Shown here: piece by piece, positions 11,177-19,645 of the stretch | Layout: the number at the start of each line of letters is the position of its first letter | How positions within the stretch are numbered: position 1 is the stretch's first letter | Assembly: GCA_002753095.1 (NCBI GenBank) | Contig: PDZU01000004.1 | Coordinates: 1-64,000 of the forward strand | DNA: 64,000 bases | Origin: Magnetococcales bacterium | GTDB lineage: Bacteria; Pseudomonadota; Magnetococcia; Magnetococcales; Magnetaquicoccaceae | Direction: 5' to 3' | Notes under the pieces: generated by a model | The model's input: only the letters and a program-made list of their open reading frames with translations | What the model was told of the DNA's origin: nothing | The model's database searches: none | Translations under genes and position numbers: made by a program

Positions 11177-14100
11177 GTGCCCACCTTTGCCATGCGTTGG
11201 AAGATTGTCACCCGTATCCTGGTCGGTTTTCTTGCCCTGTTCGCCCTGATCTTGGTGAGCGGAGGGCTGAATTTTCGGGATCTGGTGCGATCCAATCACT
11301 ATTTGGATCGCTACAGCAGTGTCGCGGAAGAGACCTTGCACTTGACCAACCTGGAAAGCAGTCTGGCCGAGCTGCGCCAGCGTGTCGTGTTGGCCTTATT
11401 GAGCGGCGAAGAAAAAAATTTGCGTGGCAGTTTGGAGGTGTTGGCCAAAGCACAGCAGCAGTTGGAGACGTGGGAGGGGGAACTGTTGTTGCAGGAAGAG
11501 AGTGGTACGCTGTATCGGATCGGGGAAATTGTGGAGTCGTGGCGCGTTGCACTGCCCCGTTTGGCCGAGTTGGTGGTGATTCGACAACAGCTCTTTTATG
11601 GTCAGTGGTTGCCCGCCGAACAAGAGTTGGCCGAACAACTGGCCGTTGTCAGCCGCCTCTATCGAGAAGAGAACGAGGGGGTGCATGGCGGCAAGCTTGT
11701 TGAAGCCGCCGAATCGCTGCATAAAATCAGTTTAATGTTGGCCCGCTTGACCGGGATGAACGACAGCGCAGAGTTGTCCGTCATTGCCAATGAGGGGAAA
11801 CGCCTGGAACATGCCATAGAGCGCTTGGCTGAACGGGCACCACTGGCCTTGCGGGGGGCTTTGGCCCGCCTGCAGCCTATTTTGCAGCACGCGATCAAGG
11901 TGGAGAAGGAGAGCAGTACGCTGGCACACACGCTCTTGCAGGTGGAAGCAACAGAGATTACCACTCTGGTCGGCGGTTTGGTTGCCGGACACACCCGCTA
12001 CCTGCAACGCAAGTCCGCCGAGTTCAGTGAGCGCAACCATGCCGCCATCCACTTTGTGGGGATGCTGCTGTTTGTGGTGTGCCTGCTGGCTTTGATGGTG
12101 GCCGCGTGGTTGTCGGTGACCATCTCCCACCCCTTGCAGGCCATCACCGAGGTGATGGGTGAACTGGCCGAAGGGAGCGTGGAGGTCAAGATTCCCGGCC
12201 TGACACGGGGGGACGAAATTGGTGCAATGGCCCGTGCCCTCCATGTGCTGCAACGCACGGCGCGTGAGGTGGAGTTGCAACATTGGGTCAAAAATACCAC
12301 CATCACCCTCAATCAAACCATGCTGCAGGCGACCACGGTGGAGGCGTTTGCCCAGAGTTTGGTGGAACAGTGGGTGCCATTGATCGGTGGGGTACAGGGG
12401 GCGCTGTTCTATTTTGATGAAGGAGAACAGCGCTTGCGGCGCTGCGGTGCCTATGCCTTGACGCTGCGGGCAGCAGGGGGGGATGCATTTGCGCTGGGAG
12501 AGGGGATCATTGGCCAATGTGCCCGCACCCGGCAGATTATGGAACTGGATAACGTGCCGTCCGAATATGCCTGGATGACCTCTGGCATCGGTGTGTCGGG
12601 CCTGTTGCGGGTGACGATTGTGCCGTTGTTGTGGAAGGAGCGCTTGCAGGGCATCCTGGAGATCAGCGCCTTTACGGCCAGAACGGAGCGGCAGCAGGCT
12701 TTGCTGGAGGAGGTTGCTGTGCTGGCGGCCATGAATCTGGAACTGTTGCGCCGTTCGCTGCACACGCAGGAGTTGCTGCAGCGTACCCAGCAACAGGCGG
12801 AAGCGTTGCAAGCCTCGCAGGATATATTGATCAACCAGGAGGCGGCCCTGCAGGTCAGCAATCAACAGTTGCGGGAACATGGCGATGTGCTGGCCGCCCA
12901 GACGGAAGAGTTGCGCACCTCGGAAGAGGAACTGCGCGTGCAAGGGGAAGAGTTGCGGGCCGCCAACGAGGCACTGGCAGAAAAAGCCAAAATGCTGGAA
13001 GAGCGGGAAAAGGCCCTGATCGAGGCCCGGCAGGAGTCGGAAAAAAGAGCCTTTGAACGGGAGTTGGCCTCGCGCTACAAATCAGAATTTTTGGCCAACA
13101 TGTCCCATGAGTTGCGTACCCCCCTAAACAGTCTGTTGATCCTGGCGGAAAATTTGGCCGAAAACGGGGAGGGGAATTTACATCCAGATCAGGTGGAATC
13201 AGCCAACATCATTCGGGAGAGCGGCAGCCATCTGCTGCGCCTGATCAATGATATTTTGGATATTTCCAAGGTGGAAGCGGGCCGGATGGATGTGGTGTTG
13301 GAGGCGGTGCAGCCCCAGGAGTTGCTGGGGGTGATGGAGCGCCGTTTTCGGCGCATGGCCCAGAGTCGCGGCATTGAACTGGTGACAGAAGAGGCGGCGG
13401 GTGTGGCCACCGTGTTGTATACGGATCGGGGCAAGGTGGAGCAGATTTTAACCAATCTGCTCGGCAATGCCATCAAGTTTACGGAACGGGGCACGGTGCG
13501 TCTGGAGGTGGTTCCCTGGCCTGGGCATGGGGTGGGGATACGGGTTGTGGATAGTGGCATTGGTATCGCACCGGAGCGCCTGGAGCACATTTTTGAGGCG
13601 TTTGCGCAAGAGAATGGCACGACCGGACGGCGTTTTGGTGGCACGGGGTTGGGCTTGACCATTGCCCGCAAACTGGCCCAACTGCTGGGTGGGGAGATTC
13701 GCGTCAGCAGTCAGCAGGGGGTGGGGAGCCAGTTCACGGTGTGGCTGCCGGATGCTGGACCGGGTGCGCAACGGGTCGAGAGCCCCCTGATGCCCCCGGA
13801 AGAGGGGGCGGAAAGCGCGGAGTGGCACGACAGACGGGATTATCCGCAGGATGATCGGGCGCTGTTGCAGGAGGGGGATACGGTCATTCTGGTGGTGGAG
13901 GATGATCCGGTTTTTGCGGGCATCACCTACGGTCAAGCCAAAAGCAAGGGGTTGCGCTGTCTGTTGGCGGCGGATGGCGAGAGCGGTCTGCAGTTGGCGC
14001 AGCGTTTCCGGCCCAAGGGGATCATCCTGGATGTGGGCCTGCCGGATATGGATGGTTGGGGGGTGATGAATCGTTTGAAGGAGGATCCGCAGACCCAATC

Positions 14101-15058
14101 GATCCCGGTCCATTTTGTCTCTGCGGTGGATGCCCGCTTGCGTGCCCTGGGCATGGGGGCGGTGGGTTTTTTGACCAAGCCGGTTACCCAGGAGCAGCTG
14201 ACCTTGGTCTTTGATCGGGTGACGCAGGCTGCCCAGGGCAGTGTGCAAAAACAGGTGCTGGTGATGGATGCGGATGATGGTTCGCGTCAGGAGGTGGTGC
14301 AGTTGTTGCGTCATGCCGGGGTGATGGTTGAAGAGGCGGCCAACGGGGAGGCGTGTCTGTCACGATTGCGGGCCGGTGGGGTGCAGTGTTTGATTTTGGA
14401 TCTGGGTGTGGCGGTCAGTGAGGGGGTGGCCTTTTTGCACCGCTTGGTGACCGAGTTGGGTCAGGCGGTTCCGCCGGTGGTGGTCTATTCGCCACGCAAT
14501 TTGACAGCAGATGAGTTGCTGCATTTTCGCGAGTTTACCGACAGCATTATCATCCGTAGCGACCGTTCCAACGAACGCCTGCAGGAGGAGGTGGAAAGCT
14601 TCCTGCTCCAGGTGCAGGACCGGTTGCCCGTGGAAGCCACGGTCGCTGTGCCGGAAATTACCTGGGAAGGGCGCAAGATTCTGGTGGTGGATGATGACAT
14701 GCGCAACACCTTCGCCTTGTCCAAGGTGTTGCGTGGCAAAGGCATGAAGGTGCTGATGGCCCAGGATGGCAACAAGGCGCTGGCCCAGTTGGCCACCAAT
14801 CGGGATGTGCAACTGATTTTGATGGATGTCATGATGCCGGACAAGGATGGTTTGCAGGCCACACAGGAGATTCGGGCCCAGGAGGTGTTTCGCAACGTCC
14901 CCATTGTGGCGCTGACAGCCAAGGCCATGGCCGGAGATCGGGAACGTTGTCTGGCCGCTGGGGCCAACGATTATTTGTCCAAACCGGTGGTGGTGGAAGA
15001 GTTGTTTGCCAAAATGGCGCAACTGTTGAGTTCTCTGGAGCAAAAATCCCCGCCATGA
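11177..15058 (+). CDS. membrane hybrid histidine kinase with three receiver domains
   Basis: A sensor kinase of about 1293 residues. Order: membrane segment (about 10-28), helical periplasmic part, second membrane segment (about 290-315), HAMP, GAF (about 375-525), long coiled coil, HisKA (phospho-His H644 in MSHELRTPLN), HATPase (NLLGNAIKF, FGGTGLGL), then receivers with Asp at D952, D1075 and D1217. The middle receiver is degenerate: its conserved Lys is replaced in IIIRSDRS. The coiled coil holds AAQTEELRTS (573-582), an exact chemoreceptor-type methylation motif, beside cheR and cheB genes. GTG at 11177 is preferred because GGGGAG lies 8 nt upstream; ATG 11192 is the alternative. Confidence 0.88.
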   Translation: MPTFAMRWKIVTRILVGFLALFALILVSGGLNFRDLVRSNHYLDRYSSVAEETLHLTNLESSLAELRQRVVLALLSGEEKNLRGSLEVLAKAQQQLETWEGELLLQEESGTLYRIGEIVESWRVALPRLAELVVIRQQLFYGQWLPAEQELAEQLAVVSRLYREENEGVHGGKLVEAAESLHKISLMLARLTGMNDSAELSVIANEGKRLEHAIERLAERAPLALRGALARLQPILQHAIKVEKESSTLAHTLLQVEATEITTLVGGLVAGHTRYLQRKSAEFSERNHAAIHFVGMLLFVVCLLALMVAAWLSVTISHPLQAITEVMGELAEGSVEVKIPGLTRGDEIGAMARALHVLQRTAREVELQHWVKNTTITLNQTMLQATTVEAFAQSLVEQWVPLIGGVQGALFYFDEGEQRLRRCGAYALTLRAAGGDAFALGEGIIGQCARTRQIMELDNVPSEYAWMTSGIGVSGLLRVTIVPLLWKERLQGILEISAFTARTERQQALLEEVAVLAAMNLELLRRSLHTQELLQRTQQQAEALQASQDILINQEAALQVSNQQLREHGDVLAAQTEELRTSEEELRVQGEELRAANEALAEKAKMLEEREKALIEARQESEKRAFERELASRYKSEFLANMSHELRTPLNSLLILAENLAENGEGNLHPDQVESANIIRESGSHLLRLINDILDISKVEAGRMDVVLEAVQPQELLGVMERRFRRMAQSRGIELVTEEAAGVATVLYTDRGKVEQILTNLLGNAIKFTERGTVRLEVVPWPGHGVGIRVVDSGIGIAPERLEHIFEAFAQENGTTGRRFGGTGLGLTIARKLAQLLGGEIRVSSQQGVGSQFTVWLPDAGPGAQRVESPLMPPEEGAESAEWHDRRDYPQDDRALLQEGDTVILVVEDDPVFAGITYGQAKSKGLRCLLAADGESGLQLAQRFRPKGIILDVGLPDMDGWGVMNRLKEDPQTQSIPVHFVSAVDARLRALGMGAVGFLTKPVTQEQLTLVFDRVTQAAQGSVQKQVLVMDADDGSRQEVVQLLRHAGVMVEEAANGEACLSRLRAGGVQCLILDLGVAVSEGVAFLHRLVTELGQAVPPVVVYSPRNLTADELLHFREFTDSIIIRSDRSNERLQEEVESFLLQVQDRLPVEATVAVPEITWEGRKILVVDDDMRNTFALSKVLRGKGMKVLMAQDGNKALAQLATNRDVQLILMDVMMPDKDGLQATQEIRAQEVFRNVPIVALTAKAMAGDRERCLAAGANDYLSKPVVVEELFAKMAQLLSSLEQKSPP

Positions 15059-15894
15059 AAGTTTCGGAGCTGGAAGAGGTCGAAATCACGCTGTTTCTGG
15101 AGACGCTCAGGCTGCGCCACGGCTATGACTTTCGCCACTACAGTCGGGCCTCGTTGCGGCGGCGTTTGCTGAGTTTGCAACGGATGTTTGCCGTGGAGCA
15201 TCTGGTGGAGTTGTTGCCCCGCTTATTGCGCGAGGAGACCATTCTGTCCAAGGTTCTGGCCACGCTGTCGGTTCCGGTCACGGAGATGTTTCGGGATCCA
15301 GAGGTGTTTTTGTTGTTGCGCAGGCACGTTCTGCCGGTGTTGCGCACCTTTCCGCGTATCAACATCTGGCAGGTTGGCAGTGCCACCGGTGAGGAGGCCT
15401 ATTCGTTGGCCATCCTGATGGCGGAGGAGGGGTGTTTGCCCCAGTGTCAGATTTATGCCACGGACATCAACGATGCGGCCTTGGCCACGGCGGAAGCGGG
15501 CATTTTCCCAGCCCGGCGCATGGCCTTGTATAGCGAAAATTATCGTTTGGCGGGTGGTGCGGGCAAACTGAGCGATTATTGCCAGACCCATCTGGATGTG
15601 GTGGAAATGCATGAACCATTGCGACGGGCGATGGTGTTTGCCCATCATAACCTGGTGGCGGACGGCGTGTTTTGTGAGGCCCATTTGGTGATGTGTCGCA
15701 ACGTGTTGATCTATTTTGACCGTTTCTTGCAAGGGCGTTGCTTGGGGTTGATGCGTGCCAGTCTGGTGCGGGGTGGTTTTCTGTGTCTGGGCTTGCAGGA
15801 GACGCTGGATGCCTATGGCGAGAAAGAGGATTTTCAGGCTGTTGACCGCTTGCTGCGCGTTTTTCGCTTGCGGACAGAGGGCGGGTTGCGATGA
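15055..15894 (+). CDS. CheR-type protein-glutamate methyltransferase
   Basis: A SAM-dependent methyltransferase of 279 residues. The N-terminal helical CheR domain (FRHYSRASLRRRL) precedes the catalytic domain with the SAM loop GSATGEEAYSLAIL, the acidic IYATDIND strand and the typical CRNVLIYFD. These enzymes methylate glutamates in chemoreceptor coiled coils. ATG at 15055 overlaps the kinase stop by 4 bp (ATGA), and its own stop overlaps the next gene by 4 bp. No chemoreceptor, CheA or CheW gene is nearby, so the natural substrate may be the upstream kinase; that is inference. Confidence 0.88.
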   Translation: MKVSELEEVEITLFLETLRLRHGYDFRHYSRASLRRRLLSLQRMFAVEHLVELLPRLLREETILSKVLATLSVPVTEMFRDPEVFLLLRRHVLPVLRTFPRINIWQVGSATGEEAYSLAILMAEEGCLPQCQIYATDINDAALATAEAGIFPARRMALYSENYRLAGGAGKLSDYCQTHLDVVEMHEPLRRAMVFAHHNLVADGVFCEAHLVMCRNVLIYFDRFLQGRCLGLMRASLVRGGFLCLGLQETLDAYGEKEDFQAVDRLLRVFRLRTEGGLR

Positions 15895-16478
15895 AGGAGC
15901 GTGGCACGGTCATTCTCTTTGGCTGTTCCACGGGGGGGATTCGGGCCATGCAGATGGCTTTTGGCACGCTGCCGGAGGGGTATCCTTGGCCGTTGGTCGG
16001 GGTGTGCCATGTGGGGGAGCGGGGGGAGTGGTTGTTGCCAGAGTTGTTGGGCCGTTCCTGTCGTCTGCGGGTGCAGGGGGCGCGGGAAAAGGAGTGCATG
16101 CAGGCGGGGCGTATCTATCTGGCCCCGCCGGGGTATCATCTGTTGTTGGAGCAGGACAGCAGTTTTTCGTTATCGGTGGATGAAAAGGTGCATGGCAGTC
16201 GTCCGGCCATCGATCCTCTGTTTGAATCGGCTGCCGACAGTTTGGCCGAGCATCTGGTCGCGGTCATTCTGAGTGGTGCCAACGGGGATGGGGCGGCGGG
16301 GGCGTGTCGTGTTGTCGCCAAAGGGGGGTTCTGTATCATCCAGGATCCGGCCACGGCAGAGGCCAGGGAGATGCCGTTGGCTGCCTTGGCGTGTGTTCCA
16401 GAGCAGCACAGGGTGGTATTGGCATTGGAAAAAATTGCGCCATATTTGCGCGAGATGGGAGTAAGGGCGAATGGCTGA
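15891..16478 (+). CDS. CheB-type methylesterase domain protein (no receiver)
   Basis: A protein of 195 residues consisting only of the CheB catalytic domain. The triad positions can be seen: Ser in FGCSTGG, His in GVCHVGE and Asp in LSGANGDGAAG. APPGYHLLL and SRPAIDPLFESAA are also family-typical. Classical CheB has an N-terminal receiver that restrains it until phosphorylated; this one lacks it, so its activity must be controlled differently. It overlaps cheR (ATGA) and the next gene by 8 bp. It should remove methyl groups added by the neighbouring CheR. Confidence 0.85.
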   Translation: MKERGTVILFGCSTGGIRAMQMAFGTLPEGYPWPLVGVCHVGERGEWLLPELLGRSCRLRVQGAREKECMQAGRIYLAPPGYHLLLEQDSSFSLSVDEKVHGSRPAIDPLFESAADSLAEHLVAVILSGANGDGAAGACRVVAKGGFCIIQDPATAEAREMPLAALACVPEQHRVVLALEKIAPYLREMGVRANG

Positions 16479-18639
16479 GACGTTACCGAAAATATTGGTC
16501 GTGGACGATATTGCCGCCAACCTGGTGGCGATGCGCACCTTGTTGACCAAACTGCATGCCGAGGTGTTGGTGGCGACCACCGGCAACGATGCGCTGGCCC
16601 TGGCCTTGGAACATGAACTGGCCATGATTTTGTTGGACATCAACATGCCGGGCATGGATGGCTTTGAGGTGGCTGAGTGGTTGCGTGGCGAAGATCAGAC
16701 CCGTGAGGTGCCGATCATCTTCGTCACGGCGGCCTACAAGGACCATAGCCATCGTTTGCAGGGCTATCATGTGGGGGCCATCGACTACATCGAAAAACCG
16801 GTCGATGGGCGTATCCTGCGTTCCAAGGTCTCTGTTTTGTTGGAATTGTACCGGCGCAAGCAGGAGTTGAAGCGTGCCAACAGTGCCTTGTCCGAGCGCA
16901 GCATCCTGCTGCAGGCCACCATGGACAATATTCGCCACGGTTTGGGCATGTTTGATGCGGAACTTTGCTTGCAGGCTTGGAATGAGCGTTTCTTTGATTA
17001 TCCGGGCTATCCGATGGCGCTTGCCAAGCAGGGGACGCCGTTGAGTGAATTTTTGCGCATTCATGAGCAGCGCAAAGAGGTTGTTCGCAAGGTGGTGGAT
17101 CGCCTGGCCGATCAGGTGATGCCCTGGCGTTTTGACTGGCCGTTGGCCAACGGTCGGACCATGGATGTCAAGACCAACCCCATGCCGGGGGGTGGGGTAG
17201 TGATCGCCTTGACCGATGTGACCGATCAGCGCCGGGATGAGGTAGCCATTCGTGAGCATGCCAGTCGTTTGGCGGCGGTGAACGCGACGGCGCACGATGC
17301 CATCGTCACCATCGACCGTTTTGGCAAGGTGCGCGAATGGAATCCGGCGGCGGAGCGCATGTTTGGTTATACCGCCAAGGAGATGCGTGGTCGTTCGTTG
17401 CGGCGTATCATGCCGGGTCGGTTTTTGCCGGAGCACGAGCAGGGGGTGCAGCGTTACGTGCAGAGGCGGGAGTCGGAGGTGGTGGGCAAAACGGTGGAGC
17501 GTATTGGCTTGCGTCAGGATGGGCGTGAGTTTCCCATTGAGCTTTCGTTGGCGGCCTGGGGTGAGCCGGGTAATCCTTTCTTTACCGCCATCATGCGCGA
17601 TGTGACCGAACGCAAGAGTCAGGAAGAGTTGTTGGTGCAGATGAATCAGCGTTTGGCTGATTCGTTGGCCGAGTTGCAGAAGCATCATAATGAACTGGTG
17701 CTGCTCAGTCGCATGAACGAGCGTTTGCAGGGTTGTGCAACCATGGAAGAGGCGGTACGTGTCCTGGAAGAGTCCTTGCAGGAGTTGTTCAAGGGGTTGG
17801 ATGGGGTGGTGCTGTTGGAGGAGGGGGAGGGGTACGGCTTGGCCGGTCGTTGGGGGGGCGATACGGATGGGGCCTTTCCGCCATCGACCTGCATGGTTGC
17901 CGAGGGGTGGCAGTTGGCGGCGTCGCACCGGGAGGGGTGTCGGTTGCATTGGGAAGAGAGTGGTGGGTGTTGTTGTCTGCCGTTGTGGGAGCAGGGCAAG
18001 GTGTTTGGCTTTTTGCATCTGCATGAACGGGCGGAGGGGGCGGATGGTCGTTTTGACCGTCATTCCGGTTTGATGAGTACGGTGCGGGAGGCGATTGAAT
18101 TATCGTTGGCCAATTTGCGCATGCGGGAGCGTCTCAAGGATCAGGCGGTTCGGGATGTGTTGACGGGCCTGTTCAACCGGCGTTATCTGGATGAGACCTT
18201 GCCTCGGGAGTTGAGTCGGGCAGCGCGTGCCCAGCAACCGTTATCGGTGGCGATGGTTGATGTGGACCATTTCAAGCGTTTCAACGACACCTTTGGCCAT
18301 GATGCCGGGGATGCTGTGTTGCGGGAGGTGGCGCGTCTGTTGCGGGATCGTTTGCGCAAGAGTGATATTGCCTGTCGCTATGGTGGGGAGGAGATGACCG
18401 TGGTGTTGCCCGGTTTGGAGATTCTGGCCGCGCGTGAGCGGATGGAGAGAATTCGGCAGGAGTTGCAAGCGTTACAAGTGGCGCATGCCGGTGTGGCCTT
18501 GGGGACGATTACCGTTTCCATCGGTATTGCGGAGTTTCCCCGGCATGGCAATCAGATGGAGGAGTTGTTGCGCAAAGCGGATGCTGCGTTGTATTTGGCC
18601 AAGCAGAGTGGTCGGAATCGGGTGTTGTTGGCGGAATAG
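16471..18639 (+). CDS. response regulator diguanylate cyclase (REC-PAS-PAS-GAF-GGDEF)
   Basis: A protein of 722 residues with no membrane segment. Receiver domain (1-125; phospho-Asp in LLDINMPGMDG, Lys in YIEKPVDG), a PAS_7-like domain (about 145-255), a second PAS (about 265-385; DAIVTIDRFGKVREWNPAAE), a GAF-like region (about 415-555), then GGDEF (about 565-722). The signature reads GGEEM (638-642), with Met where Phe is usual. The product-inhibition I-site RKSD (629-632) is intact. It is probably the c-di-GMP output of the upstream kinase-CheR-CheB operon. Confidence 0.88.
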   Translation: MAETLPKILVVDDIAANLVAMRTLLTKLHAEVLVATTGNDALALALEHELAMILLDINMPGMDGFEVAEWLRGEDQTREVPIIFVTAAYKDHSHRLQGYHVGAIDYIEKPVDGRILRSKVSVLLELYRRKQELKRANSALSERSILLQATMDNIRHGLGMFDAELCLQAWNERFFDYPGYPMALAKQGTPLSEFLRIHEQRKEVVRKVVDRLADQVMPWRFDWPLANGRTMDVKTNPMPGGGVVIALTDVTDQRRDEVAIREHASRLAAVNATAHDAIVTIDRFGKVREWNPAAERMFGYTAKEMRGRSLRRIMPGRFLPEHEQGVQRYVQRRESEVVGKTVERIGLRQDGREFPIELSLAAWGEPGNPFFTAIMRDVTERKSQEELLVQMNQRLADSLAELQKHHNELVLLSRMNERLQGCATMEEAVRVLEESLQELFKGLDGVVLLEEGEGYGLAGRWGGDTDGAFPPSTCMVAEGWQLAASHREGCRLHWEESGGCCCLPLWEQGKVFGFLHLHERAEGADGRFDRHSGLMSTVREAIELSLANLRMRERLKDQAVRDVLTGLFNRRYLDETLPRELSRAARAQQPLSVAMVDVDHFKRFNDTFGHDAGDAVLREVARLLRDRLRKSDIACRYGGEEMTVVLPGLEILAARERMERIRQELQALQVAHAGVALGTITVSIGIAEFPRHGNQMEELLRKADAALYLAKQSGRNRVLLAE

Positions 18640-18668
18640 CCCTTTGAATCTGTTAAAAAAATTCATAT

Positions 18669-18834
18669 GGGGTCCAGGGGAGATTATCTCCCCTGGCGGG
18701 TGCAGGGCAGAGCCCTGCTTGTAATGGCGCGCTTTTACGTGAGCAGATTTGCGCAGCAAATCTGCGCAGCGCGCCCAAATCTGTGCCCCGCAGGGGCACG
18801 CTCTGGGAGGGCGGAGCCCGACTATTAACAGCGC
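18669..18834 (+). repeat. multi-hairpin intergenic repeat, copy C
   Basis: Plus-strand copy beginning 30 bp after the GGDEF gene stop. The middle hairpin is the same type as copy A (GCAGATTTGCG..GCAAATCTGC within GGCGCGC/GCGCGCC) with perfect outer pairing. The end is type 1 (GACTATTAACAGCGC). An open frame of about 54 codons runs through it, but this follows from its palindromes and is not a convincing gene. Confidence 0.85.
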
Positions 18835-19037
18835 GTGCCATAAGGATTTGCACACACTCACCTTGCTTTATCCATCAGCAGGTCAGCGTCCTGGAAACAA
18901 TGTGAGAATTGTCAAGGTGAACAGCGCTTGTACGCTTGAAATATGTCGCTGCTCCGGCAATCAATGCCAGAGGGGCATACACATGACCACCCCAGACAAG
19001 TCCCACGTTTGCAACCCTGGCCTGTAATCCCAGCCAA
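18835..19037 (+). other. unassigned stretch between repeat copy C and the antitoxin gene
   Basis: About 200 bp in which no supported gene, terminator or promoter was seen. A minus-strand open frame covers part of it but shows no recognisable motif. It may be eroded coding DNA. Confidence 0.4.
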
Positions 19038-19313
19038 TCAGGCCGCCAGACGCAGTTCCACATGCACTCCGGCCCGAACAGCAAAGGCAATCAGCGTGTC
19101 CAGGGTGAAGCGAGCGAATTTGCCGCGCACGAGATCAGAAACGCGGGATTGCTTGACGCCAAACATTTTGGCTGCTTCCGTCTGCGTCAACCCACGCTCT
19201 TGGATGAGAAGGCGTAAACTCCCCATCAAGTCGGCACGCATGGCCAATACCTTGGCATCTTCCGGCGAAAAACCAAGATCAAGAAAAACGTTCCCACTTG
19301 ATTCGGTGATCAT
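19038..19313 (-). CDS. XRE-family antitoxin (HigA-like, HTH_37 type)
   Basis: A protein of 91 residues with the layout of HigA-type antitoxins encoded after a Gp49/HigB-like toxin: NVFLDLGFSPEDAKVLAMRADL, then a helix-turn-helix (RGLTQTEAAKMFGVKQSRVSDL, about residues 40-61) and LVRGKFARFTLDTLIAF. It should repress its own promoter and neutralise a RelE/HigB-fold RNase. The start has a good GGAGG site. Directly upstream lies only a wrecked toxin remnant, so the antitoxin appears orphaned. It sits between repeat copies C and D. Confidence 0.8.
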   Translation of the reverse strand: MITESSGNVFLDLGFSPEDAKVLAMRADLMGSLRLLIQERGLTQTEAAKMFGVKQSRVSDLVRGKFARFTLDTLIAFAVRAGVHVELRLAA

Positions 19314-19409
19314 GCTTTATCCTCCAATTTGGCCACGTAGATCACGATTTGCCAGATGAGCGAGGTTGATTTCCCTGTGAGCGTACAAAATTGAAGAGGG
19401 TAATGGCAT
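19310..19409 (-). pseudogene. remnant of a HigB/Gp49-like (RelE-fold) toxin gene
   Basis: Minus strand, just ahead of the antitoxin. One frame reads MPLPSS..HREINLAHLANR, resembling the central toxin segment that reads roughly PLPS-x-GVREI in intact proteins. After a frame change the next bases read VIYVAKLEDKA and a stop that overlaps the antitoxin ATG (ATGA). VIYVAK is the strand after REI in such toxins. The N-terminal half and the C-terminal VLHAFQKKT-type segment are missing, and the 5' side abuts repeat copy D. Assignment rests on short motifs from memory of the family. Confidence 0.45.
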
Positions 19410-19415
19410 CGTCAG

Positions 19416-19621
19416 GCAGGGCAATCGCATTTGAACTTTTTCCGCATTGTTATCCAGACAACACGGTGCATGTCGGGTATCCGCCCTCCAGGAGCGTGCC
19501 CCTGCGGGGCACAAATTGGTGCGGCGTGCGCAAATGCTGCGCATTTGCTTATCTTAAACGCCGCACATGACAAGCATGGCTCCGCCCTGCACCCGCCAGG
19601 GAGCCAGCTCCCTGGACCCGC
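19416..19621 (-). repeat. multi-hairpin intergenic repeat, copy D
   Basis: Minus-strand copy whose outer end begins 25 bp after the sppA stop. The first hairpin is CAGGGAGCTGGCTCCCTG, showing compensating changes relative to other copies. The middle hairpin is the second type (GCAAATGCG..GCATTTGC). The tail is type 2, shared with copy B. Its inner end adjoins the toxin remnant. Confidence 0.85.
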
Positions 19622-19645
19622 AATTGTTTCAGGTTCCATCGGGGG

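Noticed and set aside
18835-19037. Minus-strand open frame resembling a small membrane protein
   Set aside because: Low-information sequence without motif, start signal or partner; probably eroded or random.
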